Notes: generated by a model from the sequence alone, not told the origin. 64,000 nt of DNA from Gemmatimonadota bacterium (GCA_016719105.1 JADKAQ010000019.1:131940-195939); one strand, 5' to 3'. Numbered from the stretch's first letter, positions 44,155 through 52,628 are shown. Program-made: numbers and translations.

Positions 44155-46059
44155 TCATCCGCCTGAGGCGACGGCCTCCAGCGCTTCCCAGCGGGCCATC
44201 GCGGCGGCGGTCTCCTGCTCGATGGCGTCGAGTCGGGCGGTCGTGGCACTCACCGCGGGGCCGTCGCGCAGGAAGGCGGGATCCGAGAGCCGAGCGTATA
44301 ACGCGTCCTTCTCCTGCTCCAGGGCGTCAATGCGCTCCGGCAGGGCCTCGAGTTCCTTCTGCTCCTTGAAGGAGAGCTTGCGCGGCTTGTCGGCGCGGCG
44401 GTTTGTGGCTGACGGAGCAACCGTGGGCGGTACGCCGGCTCTTGGCGCGGGCGTTGTCACGGGGGCCGGGCGCTGGCGCACCCAGTCGCTGTAGCCGCCG
44501 GCGTACTCGCCCACCCGTCCCTTCCCCTCCATCACCAGCGTGCTGGTGACGACGTGATCGAGGAAGTCGCGGTCGTGACTCACCACCAGCAGCGTCCCAC
44601 TGAACTCGATCAGCAGGTCCTCGAGCAGGTCGAGCGTCTCGATGTCGAGATCGTTCGTCGGCTCGTCGAGGGCGAGGACGTTGAACGACCGCGTGAAGAG
44701 GCGCGCCAGCAGCAAGCGGTTGCGCTCCCCGCCCGACAAGGCGCGTACCGGGGTGCGGGCCCGATCGGGGGGAAAGAGGAAGTCCTGCAGGTAGCCGTGC
44801 ACGTGCTGGCGCCCTGTCGTCAGCTGCACCCACTCGGCGCCGTCGGCGATGGAGTCGAAGACCGAGCGCTCCGGATCGAGCGTGTCGCGGAGCTGGTCGA
44901 AGTAGGCGACTTCGAGCCCGGTGCCGTGACGGACGGTCCCGCTGGCCGGCGGAAGTTCGCCTAACAAGAGGCGGAGCAGCGTCGTCTTCCCCGACCCGTT
45001 GGGGCCGATGAGCCCCACCCGGTCGCCGCGCATGATCGTCGTCGAGAGGTCGCGCACGATCGGCCGTTCGCCGTGGGCAAAGGAGACATCGCGCGCCTCG
45101 ATCACCAGGCGTCCCGACCGCTCGGCCTCCTGCGCCGCCAGCCGCACCGTCCCCACCCGCTCGCGCCGCGCCTGGCGGTCGCGACGCATCGCCTCCAGCG
45201 CACGGACCCGCCCCTCGTTGCGGGTCCGCCGGGCGCGGATACCGGTGCGAATCCACTTCTCCTCGATGGCCAGCTTGCGGTCGAACTCGTCCCACGCCTT
45301 CTGCTCGGAGTCGAGCGCGGCGTCCTTCCGCTGGAGATACGTGTCGTAGTCCGTCCCCCAATCGACGAGCTTCCCGCGGTCCAGCTCGAGGATGCGCGTC
45401 GCCAGCCGCCGCAGGAAGGCGCGGTCGTGGGTGACGAAGAGAAGGGTGATCCCCTGCTCGATGAGATAGCCCTCCATCCACTCGATCGCGTCGATGTCGA
45501 GGTGGTTGGTGGGTTCGTCGAGCAGGAGGACGTCGGGCTGCCTGACCAGGGCGCGGGCGAGCAGCGTCTGGCGCTTGCGCCCACCGCTCGCCTTCTCGAA
45601 CTGCGCATCGGCCTCGAGCCCCAGGTGTTCGAGCACCGTCTCGACGCGCGTGTGCAGGCGCCAGCCGTTGGCGGAGTCGACGGCGTGATGCAGGCGGTCG
45701 AGCGTCTTGAGGTTGGCCTCCGAGGCGTCGACGCCAACCGTGAGCGACGCCTCGTGATACCGCGCGAGCAGTCGCCCGTCCTCACCCAACCCCTCGGCCA
45801 CCACATCGTAGATCGTCCCGTGCACACCGTCGGGGATGTCCTGCTCCAGGCGGGCAACGGTCACCCCGCCCTGCCGCACGATCTCTCCTGTGTCGGGCAG
45901 CATCGTGCCATCGAGCAGCTTCATCAGCGTGCTCTTCCCCGCCCCGTTGCGCCCCACGAGCGAGACGCGCTCGCCGCGCTCGATGGAGAACGAGGCACCG
46001 TCGAGCACGGGGGGACCGCCGAAGGCGATGGAGACCGACTGAATGGAGAGGAGCGACAC
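44155..46059 (-). CDS. ABC-F family ATPase (Uup-like), copy 2
   Basis: A 634-residue twin-ABC cytoplasmic ATPase. Domain 1 has GRNGAGKSTLM, the degenerate signature KASGGRKRQT and LLDEPTNHLDIDAIEW; domain 2 has GPNGSGKTTLL, LSGGERNRLLLA and DEPTNDLDIETLDLLED. The linker is rich in Arg/Glu. The C-terminal KPRKLSFKEQKELEALPERI plus coiled coil is the Uup-type DNA/rRNA-binding tail. The start is the GTG at 46059 (VSLLSIQSVSIAFGG). Uup-type proteins affect ribosome assembly and precise transposon excision. It is distinct from the ABC-F at 36185, so the organism has at least two. Confidence 0.92.
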   Translation of the reverse strand: MSLLSIQSVSIAFGGPPVLDGASFSIERGERVSLVGRNGAGKSTLMKLLDGTMLPDTGEIVRQGGVTVARLEQDIPDGVHGTIYDVVAEGLGEDGRLLARYHEASLTVGVDASEANLKTLDRLHHAVDSANGWRLHTRVETVLEHLGLEADAQFEKASGGRKRQTLLARALVRQPDVLLLDEPTNHLDIDAIEWMEGYLIEQGITLLFVTHDRAFLRRLATRILELDRGKLVDWGTDYDTYLQRKDAALDSEQKAWDEFDRKLAIEEKWIRTGIRARRTRNEGRVRALEAMRRDRQARRERVGTVRLAAQEAERSGRLVIEARDVSFAHGERPIVRDLSTTIMRGDRVGLIGPNGSGKTTLLRLLLGELPPASGTVRHGTGLEVAYFDQLRDTLDPERSVFDSIADGAEWVQLTTGRQHVHGYLQDFLFPPDRARTPVRALSGGERNRLLLARLFTRSFNVLALDEPTNDLDIETLDLLEDLLIEFSGTLLVVSHDRDFLDHVVTSTLVMEGKGRVGEYAGGYSDWVRQRPAPVTTPAPRAGVPPTVAPSATNRRADKPRKLSFKEQKELEALPERIDALEQEKDALYARLSDPAFLRDGPAVSATTARLDAIEQETAAAMARWEALEAVASGG

Positions 46060-46250
46060 GCGTTGTGAGACGACGAGAAGACGGGGACACGCGAGCCTGG
46101 CGAACCCCCGGTGAGCGGCTGGGTCCGGCCACGGGCCACGACGACGCGTGGAAGCTAGCCAGTCGGCGGTTGCCGGCGGTGGCGGGGGTTGGTTGCTTTC
46201 ATCGGCGGCGCCGCTCGACGCCTGCTGCCGACCCCGAACACCTTCGACTC

Positions 46251-47456
46251 GTGACTGCCTCCGCCTCCACACCCGGGAGCTCGACTGTTCCGCGGCTGAC
46301 CACCCGCGCGCTCGACACCGATCCGTTCTATGCGGTCGCGATCTATGGCGAGGCTGTGGAAATGATGCGCGCCGGGCGCGAGGTGCAGCTCATGTGCGTC
46401 GGGGAGCCCGACTTCCCCACCCCGGAGCGGGTCGTGACCGCCGCGGTCGACGCGCTGCGCCGCGGCGAGACGCGCTACACGATCCCCGCCGGGATTCCCG
46501 AACTCCGCGCGGCGATCTCGCGCCACTACACCACGCGCTACGGCGTCAGCGTCCCGGCCGAGCGGATCCTGGTGACGGCGGGTGGGTCGGCGGCGCTGAC
46601 GTTGGCGTTCGGGGTGCTCGCCAATCCGGGTGACGAGTTCCTGATGGCCGATCCCGGGTATCCGTCGAACCGGGCGCTCCTCACCTTTTGCGGGGCCAAG
46701 GCACGCCACATCCCGGTGGGGGCGGCGGAGCGCTTTCAGCTGACGGCGGAGCTGGTCGATCGCCATTGGACGCCGAACACGCGTGGCGTGATGGCAGCCT
46801 CGCCGGCCAACCCCACCGGGACGACGATCCCCGACGAGGAACTGCGCGCGATCCACGCCGTCGTCCGGGCGCGCGGCGCGACGCTCATCGTCGACGAGAT
46901 CTACCACGGGCTCACCTACGACCACCATCCACAAACCGCGGCCGCGTTAGGCGACGACGTCTTCGTGGTCAACTCGTTCTCCAAGTACTACAGCATGACG
47001 GGGTGGCGCCTGGGGTGGATGGTGATCCCGGAGCCGTACTTCGATGCAACCGCACGCATGGCCCAGCACATGTACATCGCCGCCGCGGCGCCGTCGCAGT
47101 GGGCGGGGGTGGCGGCGATGGAGCCGGAGAGCACGGTCATCTACGAACAGCAGCGCGAGGAGCTGCACCGGCGCCGCGACTTCGTGGTGCCGGCCCTCGA
47201 TGCGATGGGCATCGCCGTCCCCTGCAAGCCGGACGGGGCCTTCTACGTCTACGCGGACTGCAGCGGCGTCACGCACGACTCGTGGGCGTTCGCGCGCGGG
47301 CTGCTGCAGCAGACGGGGGTGGCGGTCACGCCAGGGAAGGACTTTGGCGAGTATCGCGCCAACGACTTCGTGCGCATCGCGTACACGGCCCCGATTCCGC
47401 GGATGGAAGTGGCGCTGGGTAGGGTCGACGACTTCCTGAAGACGCTTCGGCGCTGA
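46251..47456 (+). CDS. PLP-dependent class I/II aminotransferase
   Basis: A 401-residue cytoplasmic aminotransferase. It has GEPDFPTPERVVTAA near residue 45, the PLP-contacting SPANPTGTTI near residue 183, DEIYHGLTYD, and the Schiff-base lysine in NSFSKYYSMTGWRLGW near residue 243; the substrate-carboxylate Arg is in FVRIAYTAP. It is similar to aspartate/alanine-type transaminases; specificity cannot be read. The start is the GTG at 46251 (VTASASTPGSS); the frame is open upstream into the divergent ABC-F region. It converges with murB. Confidence 0.92.
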   Translation: MTASASTPGSSTVPRLTTRALDTDPFYAVAIYGEAVEMMRAGREVQLMCVGEPDFPTPERVVTAAVDALRRGETRYTIPAGIPELRAAISRHYTTRYGVSVPAERILVTAGGSAALTLAFGVLANPGDEFLMADPGYPSNRALLTFCGAKARHIPVGAAERFQLTAELVDRHWTPNTRGVMAASPANPTGTTIPDEELRAIHAVVRARGATLIVDEIYHGLTYDHHPQTAAALGDDVFVVNSFSKYYSMTGWRLGWMVIPEPYFDATARMAQHMYIAAAAPSQWAGVAAMEPESTVIYEQQREELHRRRDFVVPALDAMGIAVPCKPDGAFYVYADCSGVTHDSWAFARGLLQQTGVAVTPGKDFGEYRANDFVRIAYTAPIPRMEVALGRVDDFLKTLRR

Positions 47457-47480
47457 GCGAGGGCCGACGTTCGGTCGCTC
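47455..47480. terminator. Possible hairpin between aminotransferase and murB
   Basis: An imperfect stem GAGCGA...TCGCTC with an inner CCGA/TCGG pairing in the 43-base gap between convergent genes, starting at the aminotransferase stop. No T tract. Confidence 0.3.
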
Positions 47481-47499
47481 CACCGCGCGACCCGGATGG

Positions 47500-48456
47500 C
47501 TAGAACTCGCCGATGAAGCCGATCTCGGGCGTGAGGTGCTCCCCGAACCGCTCGACCACGGCCTGCTGCGCGTGGGCGATGAGCGCGCGCACGTCGGCCG
47601 CTGTCGCGCCCCCGAGGTTCACCATGATGTTGGCGTGGATGTGCGAGATCTGTGCGCCGCCGATGCGGAACCCCTTGAGCCCGCACTGATCCACCAGGCG
47701 TCCCGCTCCCACCCCCTCGATCTTCTGGAAGATCGAACCGGCGCTGGGATGGATGTCGAGCCACGGGTGCCGCGCCCCGCGCCAACTCAGATTTTCCTGC
47801 AGGATGCGGTGCATCACGAACGGGTCGCCCGGCGTTAGGCGGAACGTGACCGCGAGCGCGACGTCGGTGGTGTGGTGCAGGCGCGAGGTGTCGTAGCCGA
47901 ACTGCATGGCGGTTTGGTCGACGGTCACGCGCTCCCCGGCCGCGGTGAGCAGCTCCACCGCCTCGACCACTTCGGCGATGAACATGGTGCGCGCGCGTTC
48001 CGGCGCGGGCGACAGGAAGTGGAGGTTCTGCCAGACGGCGCCGCCCACGGTGCTGGGGATCCCGATATAGTGCTCGAGTCCCGAGAGTCCGCGGTCGATG
48101 GTGGCGAAGATCAGGTCCCGGATGGTCGCCCCGCTCTCGGCGCGCAGCCCGGTGTCGTCGACGAAGCGGTGCCCGCGCGCGGCGTTGCGAATCACGACGC
48201 CGCGAAAGCCCTTGTCGCCGACCAGGATGTTGGCGCCCAGCCCCAGCACGAAGTGCTTCGTCCCCGTCGCTCGCGCCAGGCGCACCGCCTCTGCCAGATC
48301 GTCGGCCGAGGTGGCATCGTACAGCACGTCGGCCGGACCGCCGATCTTGAACGTGGTGTATGGAGCAAGCGGCTCGTTGGCGCGCAGGCGTTCGGCCGCA
48401 AGTGTCCCGCGCGCGGCGTCCATGAACGCAGCGACGGTGGCAGGCGTTTGAGTCAT
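47500..48456 (-). CDS. murB: UDP-N-acetylenolpyruvoylglucosamine reductase
   Basis: An FAD enzyme reducing UDP-GlcNAc-enolpyruvate to UDP-MurNAc in peptidoglycan synthesis. The product is 318 residues, matching the shorter type II MurB. YTTFKIGGPADVL near residue 32, GLGANILVGDKGFRGVVI near 72, GIPSTVGGAV (usually PGTVGGA) near 132, and SAGSIFQKIEG with the proton-donor Ser near 236. HIHANIMVNLGGATAADV and LTPEIGFIGEF (final Glu) close the active site. It is not within a mur cluster; neighbours are unrelated. Confidence 0.95.
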   Translation of the reverse strand: MTQTPATVAAFMDAARGTLAAERLRANEPLAPYTTFKIGGPADVLYDATSADDLAEAVRLARATGTKHFVLGLGANILVGDKGFRGVVIRNAARGHRFVDDTGLRAESGATIRDLIFATIDRGLSGLEHYIGIPSTVGGAVWQNLHFLSPAPERARTMFIAEVVEAVELLTAAGERVTVDQTAMQFGYDTSRLHHTTDVALAVTFRLTPGDPFVMHRILQENLSWRGARHPWLDIHPSAGSIFQKIEGVGAGRLVDQCGLKGFRIGGAQISHIHANIMVNLGGATAADVRALIAHAQQAVVERFGEHLTPEIGFIGEF

Positions 48457-48521
48457 AGTGCCTCGAAAGAAAGCCGCACGAGGAGATCCTCGCCAGCGGA
48501 ACCGCAGGTCTCAGGAGTCTC

Positions 48522-49931
48522 ATGCCTCGTCTTCTCGTCTTCCCGTCTTCGTTCACCCGGGCACTGGTCTGGGCCCTGATCGCCACGTCCTCGCTCGCGC
48601 CAGAGGCGCGAGGACAGCGCGCGAACCTGGAGAAGTTCATCCACCAGAAGGTGCTGGCCAACGGCATGCAGCTCATCGTGGCCGAGAACCACAGCGTCCC
48701 GCTGGCCACGGTGGAGATCAACGTGCGCAACGGCTCGTTCACGCAGCCGCCGGGCTACGAAGGGCTGGCGCACATGTACGAGCACATGTTCTTCAAGGCC
48801 AACGCGCAGTTGCCGCAGCCGGACGAGTTCATCGAACGCGCGTCGGCGCTGGGGGCGGTGTTCAACGGGACCACGCAGGAAGAGCGCGTCAACTATTACA
48901 TGACGCTCCCCAAGGACTCGCTGGAGGGGGCGATGCGCATCATCGCGGCCGCGTTGCGGGAGCCCAAGTTCCTGCGCGAGGAGCTGGAGCGCGAACGGCA
49001 GGTGGTGCTGGGCGAGTACGACCGCAACGAGGCGTCGCCCTTCTTCGCGCTGCAGGAAGCGATCGGCAAGCGCGTCTATCCGGGACAGTGGAGCCGCAAG
49101 AACATCATCGGCGAGCGCACGGTGCTGCAGACGGTTGGTCCCGAGAAGATGCGCGAGATCCAGAAGAAGTACTACGTCCCCAACAACTCGGCGCTGCTGG
49201 TGGCCGGCGACGTCGATCCGCAACGCGTCTTTCAGCTGGCGGAGGCGGTCTTCGGTGACTGGAAGCGGGGCGACGATCCCTTCGTGAAGGACCCGATCCC
49301 GCCGATCCCCGCCCTCACGGCCAATGAAGCCGTGATCGTGGAGCAACCGGTGAACGCGGTGACGGTGATGATGGAGTGGCAGGGGCCGAGCGTGCGGCAG
49401 GATCCGACAGCGACGTATGCGGCGGACGTCTTCTCCGATGCGCTCAACCAGGCGGTGTCGGTGATGCAGCAGCGCCTGGTCGACACGGGGCTCTTCCAGT
49501 CGATCGGCGTGAACTACTACACGCTGGACCAGAAGGGGCCGATCTCGATCGTGGGACAGACGACGCCGGAGCGGCTGAAGGAGGCGGTGGTGGCGCTCGA
49601 CCGCGAGATCGCCCGGTTCGCCGATCCGGGCTACATCACGCAGGAGCAGCTCGTGAACGTGAAGGCCGAGCGCGCGGTGAGCACGGCGTACGGCGAGGAC
49701 CGTGCGAGCGGCTTCGCCCACACGTTAGGCTTCTGGTGGGCCGTCTCGGGGATCGACTACTACATGGGGTACATCGACGGCATGGCGAAGCAGTCGCTGG
49801 GTGACCTGCAGGCGTACGCACGCAAGTACATCGTCGGCAAGCCGCGCGTCGTCGGGGTGCTGATCGACCCGGATGCGCGGAAGCGCATCGGGCTCAAGGA
49901 GAGCGACCTGCTGCCGAAGGTGGTGCAATGA
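48522..49931 (+). CDS. Secreted M16-family zinc peptidase, catalytic subunit
   Basis: A 469-residue M16 (insulinase/pitrilysin-like) peptidase with signal-like N-terminus. The inverted zinc motif HMYEH (HXXEH) is at about residue 87 and the third ligand Glu in RQVVLGEYDRNEASP about 75 residues later, so it should be active. The second M16 lobe follows (YITQEQLVNVKAERAVSTAYG). The first residues PRLLVFPSSF are encoded by the interspersed 8-bp repeat (48527-48551), an odd origin for an N-terminus. It overlaps the next M16 gene by 4 bases, forming the usual active/inactive pair. Confidence 0.9.
   Translation: MPRLLVFPSSFTRALVWALIATSSLAPEARGQRANLEKFIHQKVLANGMQLIVAENHSVPLATVEINVRNGSFTQPPGYEGLAHMYEHMFFKANAQLPQPDEFIERASALGAVFNGTTQEERVNYYMTLPKDSLEGAMRIIAAALREPKFLREELERERQVVLGEYDRNEASPFFALQEAIGKRVYPGQWSRKNIIGERTVLQTVGPEKMREIQKKYYVPNNSALLVAGDVDPQRVFQLAEAVFGDWKRGDDPFVKDPIPPIPALTANEAVIVEQPVNAVTVMMEWQGPSVRQDPTATYAADVFSDALNQAVSVMQQRLVDTGLFQSIGVNYYTLDQKGPISIVGQTTPERLKEAVVALDREIARFADPGYITQEQLVNVKAERAVSTAYGEDRASGFAHTLGFWWAVSGIDYYMGYIDGMAKQSLGDLQAYARKYIVGKPRVVGVLIDPDARKRIGLKESDLLPKVVQ
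48527..48551 (-). repeat. GACGGGAA-type repeat (complement) inside a coding start
   Basis: Three units of CGTCTTCC/CGTCTTCT immediately after the ATG of the M16 peptidase gene, the reverse complement of the 49934 repeat. Confidence 0.8.
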
Positions 49932-51349
49932 TGCGGAAGACGGGAAGACGGGAAGACGGGAAGACGCGTGTGGGCGGCGTGTGGCGCGGAGGGTGGCGCG
50001 CGGTTGCTGGGCTCACGTCCCTGCTCTCTTTTCCGTTGATCGCTGATGCGATCGCACCGCGAGCGCTCCGTGCGCAGGCGCCGCCGCGGATTGCGGCTGT
50101 CGGGAGCGCGACGGCGGATACGGGGACGGTGACGTACGAGACCGGCGGGATCCGGGTGATCCAGCGGCAGATCGCGGGCGACATCGCGGTGGCCAACCTG
50201 TACCTGCTGGGCGGGGTGCGGCAGGTCACGTGGGCCAATGCGGGGATCGAGCCCTTCTTTCTCGAGGCCACGGAGCGCGGCACACGCGCCTACTCGAAGG
50301 ACCGGCTTCGGCGCGCCATGTCGCGCCTGGGGACGGGGATCATCACCGACGCCGATCCCGACTGGTCGGTCTTCGGGATCCGGGCGACGCGCGCCACGTT
50401 CGATAGCACGTGGGCCATCTTCGCCTCGCGCCTCATGCAGCCGACGCTCGATTCGGCCGAGGTGGAACTCGTCAGGCAGCAATTCCTGCTCGGCGTGAGC
50501 CAGCGGCAGGACTCGCCCGACGCCCTGCTCGAGTACCTCGCCGACTCGGTGACGTTCGATGGGCACCCGTACGCCATCCCGACCACAGGGACCGAAGCCT
50601 CACTCTCGCGGATCAGCGTGGCCGACCTGCGCGCGTTCCAGCGGGAGCAGGTGGTGAAGTCGCGCATGCTCCTGGTGGTGGCGGGTGACATCCCGCGGGC
50701 GCGCATCGAGCGACTCGTGGGGCTGACGCTGGCCAGGCTCCCGGTCGGCAGCTACAAGTGGACGCTGCCTGACACGCTGCCGCGCACCAAGGCGACGTCG
50801 TTCGCGGTCGACCGGCAGCTCCCCACCAACTACATCATGGGGCGCTACGCCGGCCCCAAGGCGGGGACGAAGGAGTACTACGCGCTGCGCATTACCTCGG
50901 CGGTGCTGGCCGGACAGCTCTTTGGGGAGATTCGGTCGCGACGCAACCTCACCTATGCCGTGGATGCCCCGTTCATCGAACGCGCCGTTGCGGCTGGCGG
51001 GTTCTACGTCACCACGGTGCAGCCCGAACTCACCGTCGACATCATGCGCCAGCAGCTGGCGGCGGTGCGCACGGGGATGATCAACGAGGAGGGGTTGGGG
51101 CGGTTGATCCAGCAGTTCCTGACGCAGTTCTACCTCGACAACGAGACCAACGCCAACCAGGCCGACTTCCTCGCGCGGTCGTTCCTGTTCGAGGGAGACA
51201 TTCGGGCGGTGGCAAAGTTCGAGGAGCAATTGCGCAGCGTGACGCCGCAGGACATCCAGCGGGCCGCGCAGCGCTACATGCGGGATGTGCGGTGGGTCTA
51301 CATCGGCGACGCGAAGCGCGCGCCGGCGAAGTCATTTGAAAGATTCTGA
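49928..51349 (+). CDS. M16-family peptidase partner without zinc motif
   Basis: A 473-residue M16 protein. Where the partner has HXXEH this one reads IEPFFLEATERG, so the zinc site is lost. The substrate-binding lobe is kept (RRNLTYAVDAPFIERAVAAGG with the conserved R/Y). Such subunits pair with an active M16 chain, here the gene overlapping by 4 bases. Its first 14 codons (MMRKTGRREDGKTR) are encoded by the GACGGGAA-type repeat at 49934-49967. The real functional start may be downstream, before the hydrophobic AGLTSLLSFPLIADAIAPRA signal. Confidence 0.85.
   Translation: MMRKTGRREDGKTRVGGVWRGGWRAVAGLTSLLSFPLIADAIAPRALRAQAPPRIAAVGSATADTGTVTYETGGIRVIQRQIAGDIAVANLYLLGGVRQVTWANAGIEPFFLEATERGTRAYSKDRLRRAMSRLGTGIITDADPDWSVFGIRATRATFDSTWAIFASRLMQPTLDSAEVELVRQQFLLGVSQRQDSPDALLEYLADSVTFDGHPYAIPTTGTEASLSRISVADLRAFQREQVVKSRMLLVVAGDIPRARIERLVGLTLARLPVGSYKWTLPDTLPRTKATSFAVDRQLPTNYIMGRYAGPKAGTKEYYALRITSAVLAGQLFGEIRSRRNLTYAVDAPFIERAVAAGGFYVTTVQPELTVDIMRQQLAAVRTGMINEEGLGRLIQQFLTQFYLDNETNANQADFLARSFLFEGDIRAVAKFEEQLRSVTPQDIQRAAQRYMRDVRWVYIGDAKRAPAKSFERF
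49934..49967 (+). repeat. GACGGGAA tandem repeat inside a coding start
   Basis: About four units of the 8-bp repeat GACGGGAA, located in the first codons of the M16 partner gene and translated in frame. Confidence 0.85.
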
Positions 51350-51470
51350 AGACGGGAAGACGAGAAGACGAGAAGACGGGAAGACGGGAAGACGAGTGAC
51401 CGCAATAACACAGCGCCTGACGAGAACGGTTCGTCAGGCGCTGTGTCATCCCGTCTTCCCGTCTTCCCCT
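51348..51470. repeat. Interspersed GACGGGAA repeat element with central 16-bp hairpin
   Basis: The left arm at 51348-51396 consists of about six units of GAAGACGG/GAAGACGA. The centre at 51408-51446 is a perfect 16-bp stem ACACAGCGCCTGACGA with a 7-base loop. The right arm at 51450-51470 is the complement (CCCGTCTTCCCGTCTTCCCC). The arms can pair, extending the hairpin. It fills the gap between convergent M16 and YceI genes and could also terminate both. Similar 8-bp units recur at 43095, 46073, 48527 and 49934. Confidence 0.8.
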
Positions 51471-51479
51471 CATCCGTCC

Positions 51480-52037
51480 CTAGTTGCCCGGCTTCGTGAT
51501 CTCGACGTCGAGCGTGATCTTCACGTCCTGCGCCACGACGAAGCCACCGGTCTCGAGCGCGGCATTCCAGTTCAGGCCGTAGTCGAGGCGGTTGATCTTC
51601 CCCGAGGCGCTGAAGCCGGCGCGGTCGAGCCCCCACGGATCACGCAGCGAGCCATGCGACTCGGCGGCCAGGGTGATCTCCTTGGTGGTGCCGCGGATGG
51701 TCAGGTCGCCGACGATGGTGAACTCGTTGCCGTCGGTCGGGGTGATCTTCTTGCTGACGAAGGTGATCGTCGGGTGGCCGGCGGCGTCGAAGAAGTCGGG
51801 CGACCTGAGGTGGTTGTCGCGGTCGGCGGTCTTCGTGTCGATCGAGGCGGCGGCGATCTCGACGTTGATCTTGGCAGTGGCCAGATTGGCGCCGTCGAAC
51901 TCGACGGTTCCCTTCACGTCGGTGAAGGTCCCCTTGGCGGTCGCGACCATCATGTGACGGACAGCGAAGCCGACGTGCGTGTGGGACGCGTCGATCGTCC
52001 AGGTCTCGAGCGTGGTGGTGGTGGTGGGAGCGGTCAT
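51480..52037 (-). CDS. YceI-family periplasmic/lipid-binding-like protein
   Basis: A 185-residue YceI protein. The family fold is a lipocalin-like barrel binding isoprenoids or amides. Landmarks are WTIDASHTHVGFAVRHMMVA near residue 13, KGTVEFDGANL, DRDNHLRSPDFFDAAGHPTI and GLNWNAALETGGFVV. No signal peptide is visible, so this copy seems cytoplasmic. It is divergently transcribed from an HxlR-type regulator, and the shared region has a strong promoter and palindromes, so HxlR control is likely. Confidence 0.94.
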   Translation of the reverse strand: MTAPTTTTTLETWTIDASHTHVGFAVRHMMVATAKGTFTDVKGTVEFDGANLATAKINVEIAAASIDTKTADRDNHLRSPDFFDAAGHPTITFVSKKITPTDGNEFTIVGDLTIRGTTKEITLAAESHGSLRDPWGLDRAGFSASGKINRLDYGLNWNAALETGGFVVAQDVKITLDVEITKPGN

Positions 52038-52137
52038 TGGGTCATGCCTCAGCGCTGGTGGGGTAGGTAGGGGGTGCTAGCTTCAAATCCTGCAGCCGCC
52101 TGGGTCTTTTGAGGGATTGCAATCAAGACTCAGTAGC

Positions 52138-52154
52138 TTACTTTCTGTGAGTAA
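52138..52154. promoter_or_regulatory. Putative HxlR operator 1
   Basis: TTACT-N7-AGTAA inverted repeat adjoining the -10 element of the yceI-like promoter, in the yceI-hxlR divergent region. Confidence 0.5.
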
Positions 52155-52182
52155 CAGTAAGGGCAGGCAATTCGCCTGTCAA
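52154..52182 (-). promoter_or_regulatory. Promoter of the yceI-like gene
   Basis: On the minus strand TTGACA at 52177-52182, a 17-base spacer and TACTGT at 52154-52159. It is flanked by palindromic operator candidates on both sides. Confidence 0.65.
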
Positions 52183-52192
52183 GTAACTACTT
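52181..52192. promoter_or_regulatory. Putative HxlR operator 2
   Basis: AAGTA-AC-TACTT palindrome overlapping the edge of the -35 element; the half-site AGTA is shared with operator 1. Confidence 0.5.
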
Positions 52193-52210
52193 ATTTGTAA
52201 GCGAGGGGCT

Positions 52211-52570
52211 ATGTCGGATCACGCGCCGATCGCCCTCTGCCCGCGGTTCCATCGGGCGGTCGAGCTTATCGGCAAGCGGTGGACGGGGGCGATCCTTCGG
52301 ATCCTCCAGAGCGGTCGCACGCGGTTCAACGCGATCGCGGCCTCCATCCCCGACATGAGCGACCGGATGCTCTCCGAGCGCCTGCGAGAGCTCGAGCATG
52401 AGGGAATCGTCGAGCGATTCGTGGTCCCCGAGACGCCAGTGCGGGTCGAGTACGAACTCACCGCGAAGGGGCGCGCGCTCGACGAGGCGTTCTGCGCCAT
52501 CGCCCGTTGGGCGGAGCAGTACGTCGAACCGACAGCGGAGGCGACCACCGCGCACAGCGCGACCGGCTAA
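52211..52570 (+). CDS. HxlR-family winged-helix transcriptional regulator
   Basis: A 119-residue redox- or aldehyde-responsive type repressor/activator. The conserved N-terminal LCPRFHRAVELIGKRW contains the sensing Cys position of the family and is followed by the winged helix (RTRFNAIAASIPDMSDRMLSERLREL) and wing PVRVEYELTAKG. GAGGGG just upstream is a good ribosome site. It is divergent from yceI, a common arrangement in which HxlR regulates the YceI gene and itself through palindromes between them (inference). Confidence 0.93.
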   Translation: MSDHAPIALCPRFHRAVELIGKRWTGAILRILQSGRTRFNAIAASIPDMSDRMLSERLRELEHEGIVERFVVPETPVRVEYELTAKGRALDEAFCAIARWAEQYVEPTAEATTAHSATG

Positions 52571-52588
52571 CGACACAGCCAGCGACAA

Positions 52589-52628
52589 GCGCGCCCGCCG
52601 CAGACCAGTCAGGTCGCGGCGGGCGCGC
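52589..52628. terminator. Terminator hairpin between hxlR-type and beta-lactamase-like genes
   Basis: A perfect 13-bp stem GCGCGCCCGCCGC/GCGGCGGGCGCGC with a 14-base loop, in the gap between convergent genes, followed by AGCGTTT on the + strand. Confidence 0.65.

Noticed and set aside
49934..51470. Possible CRISPR array
   Set aside because: The repeated units are 8-bp tandem copies without unique spacers, and no cas gene is nearby.
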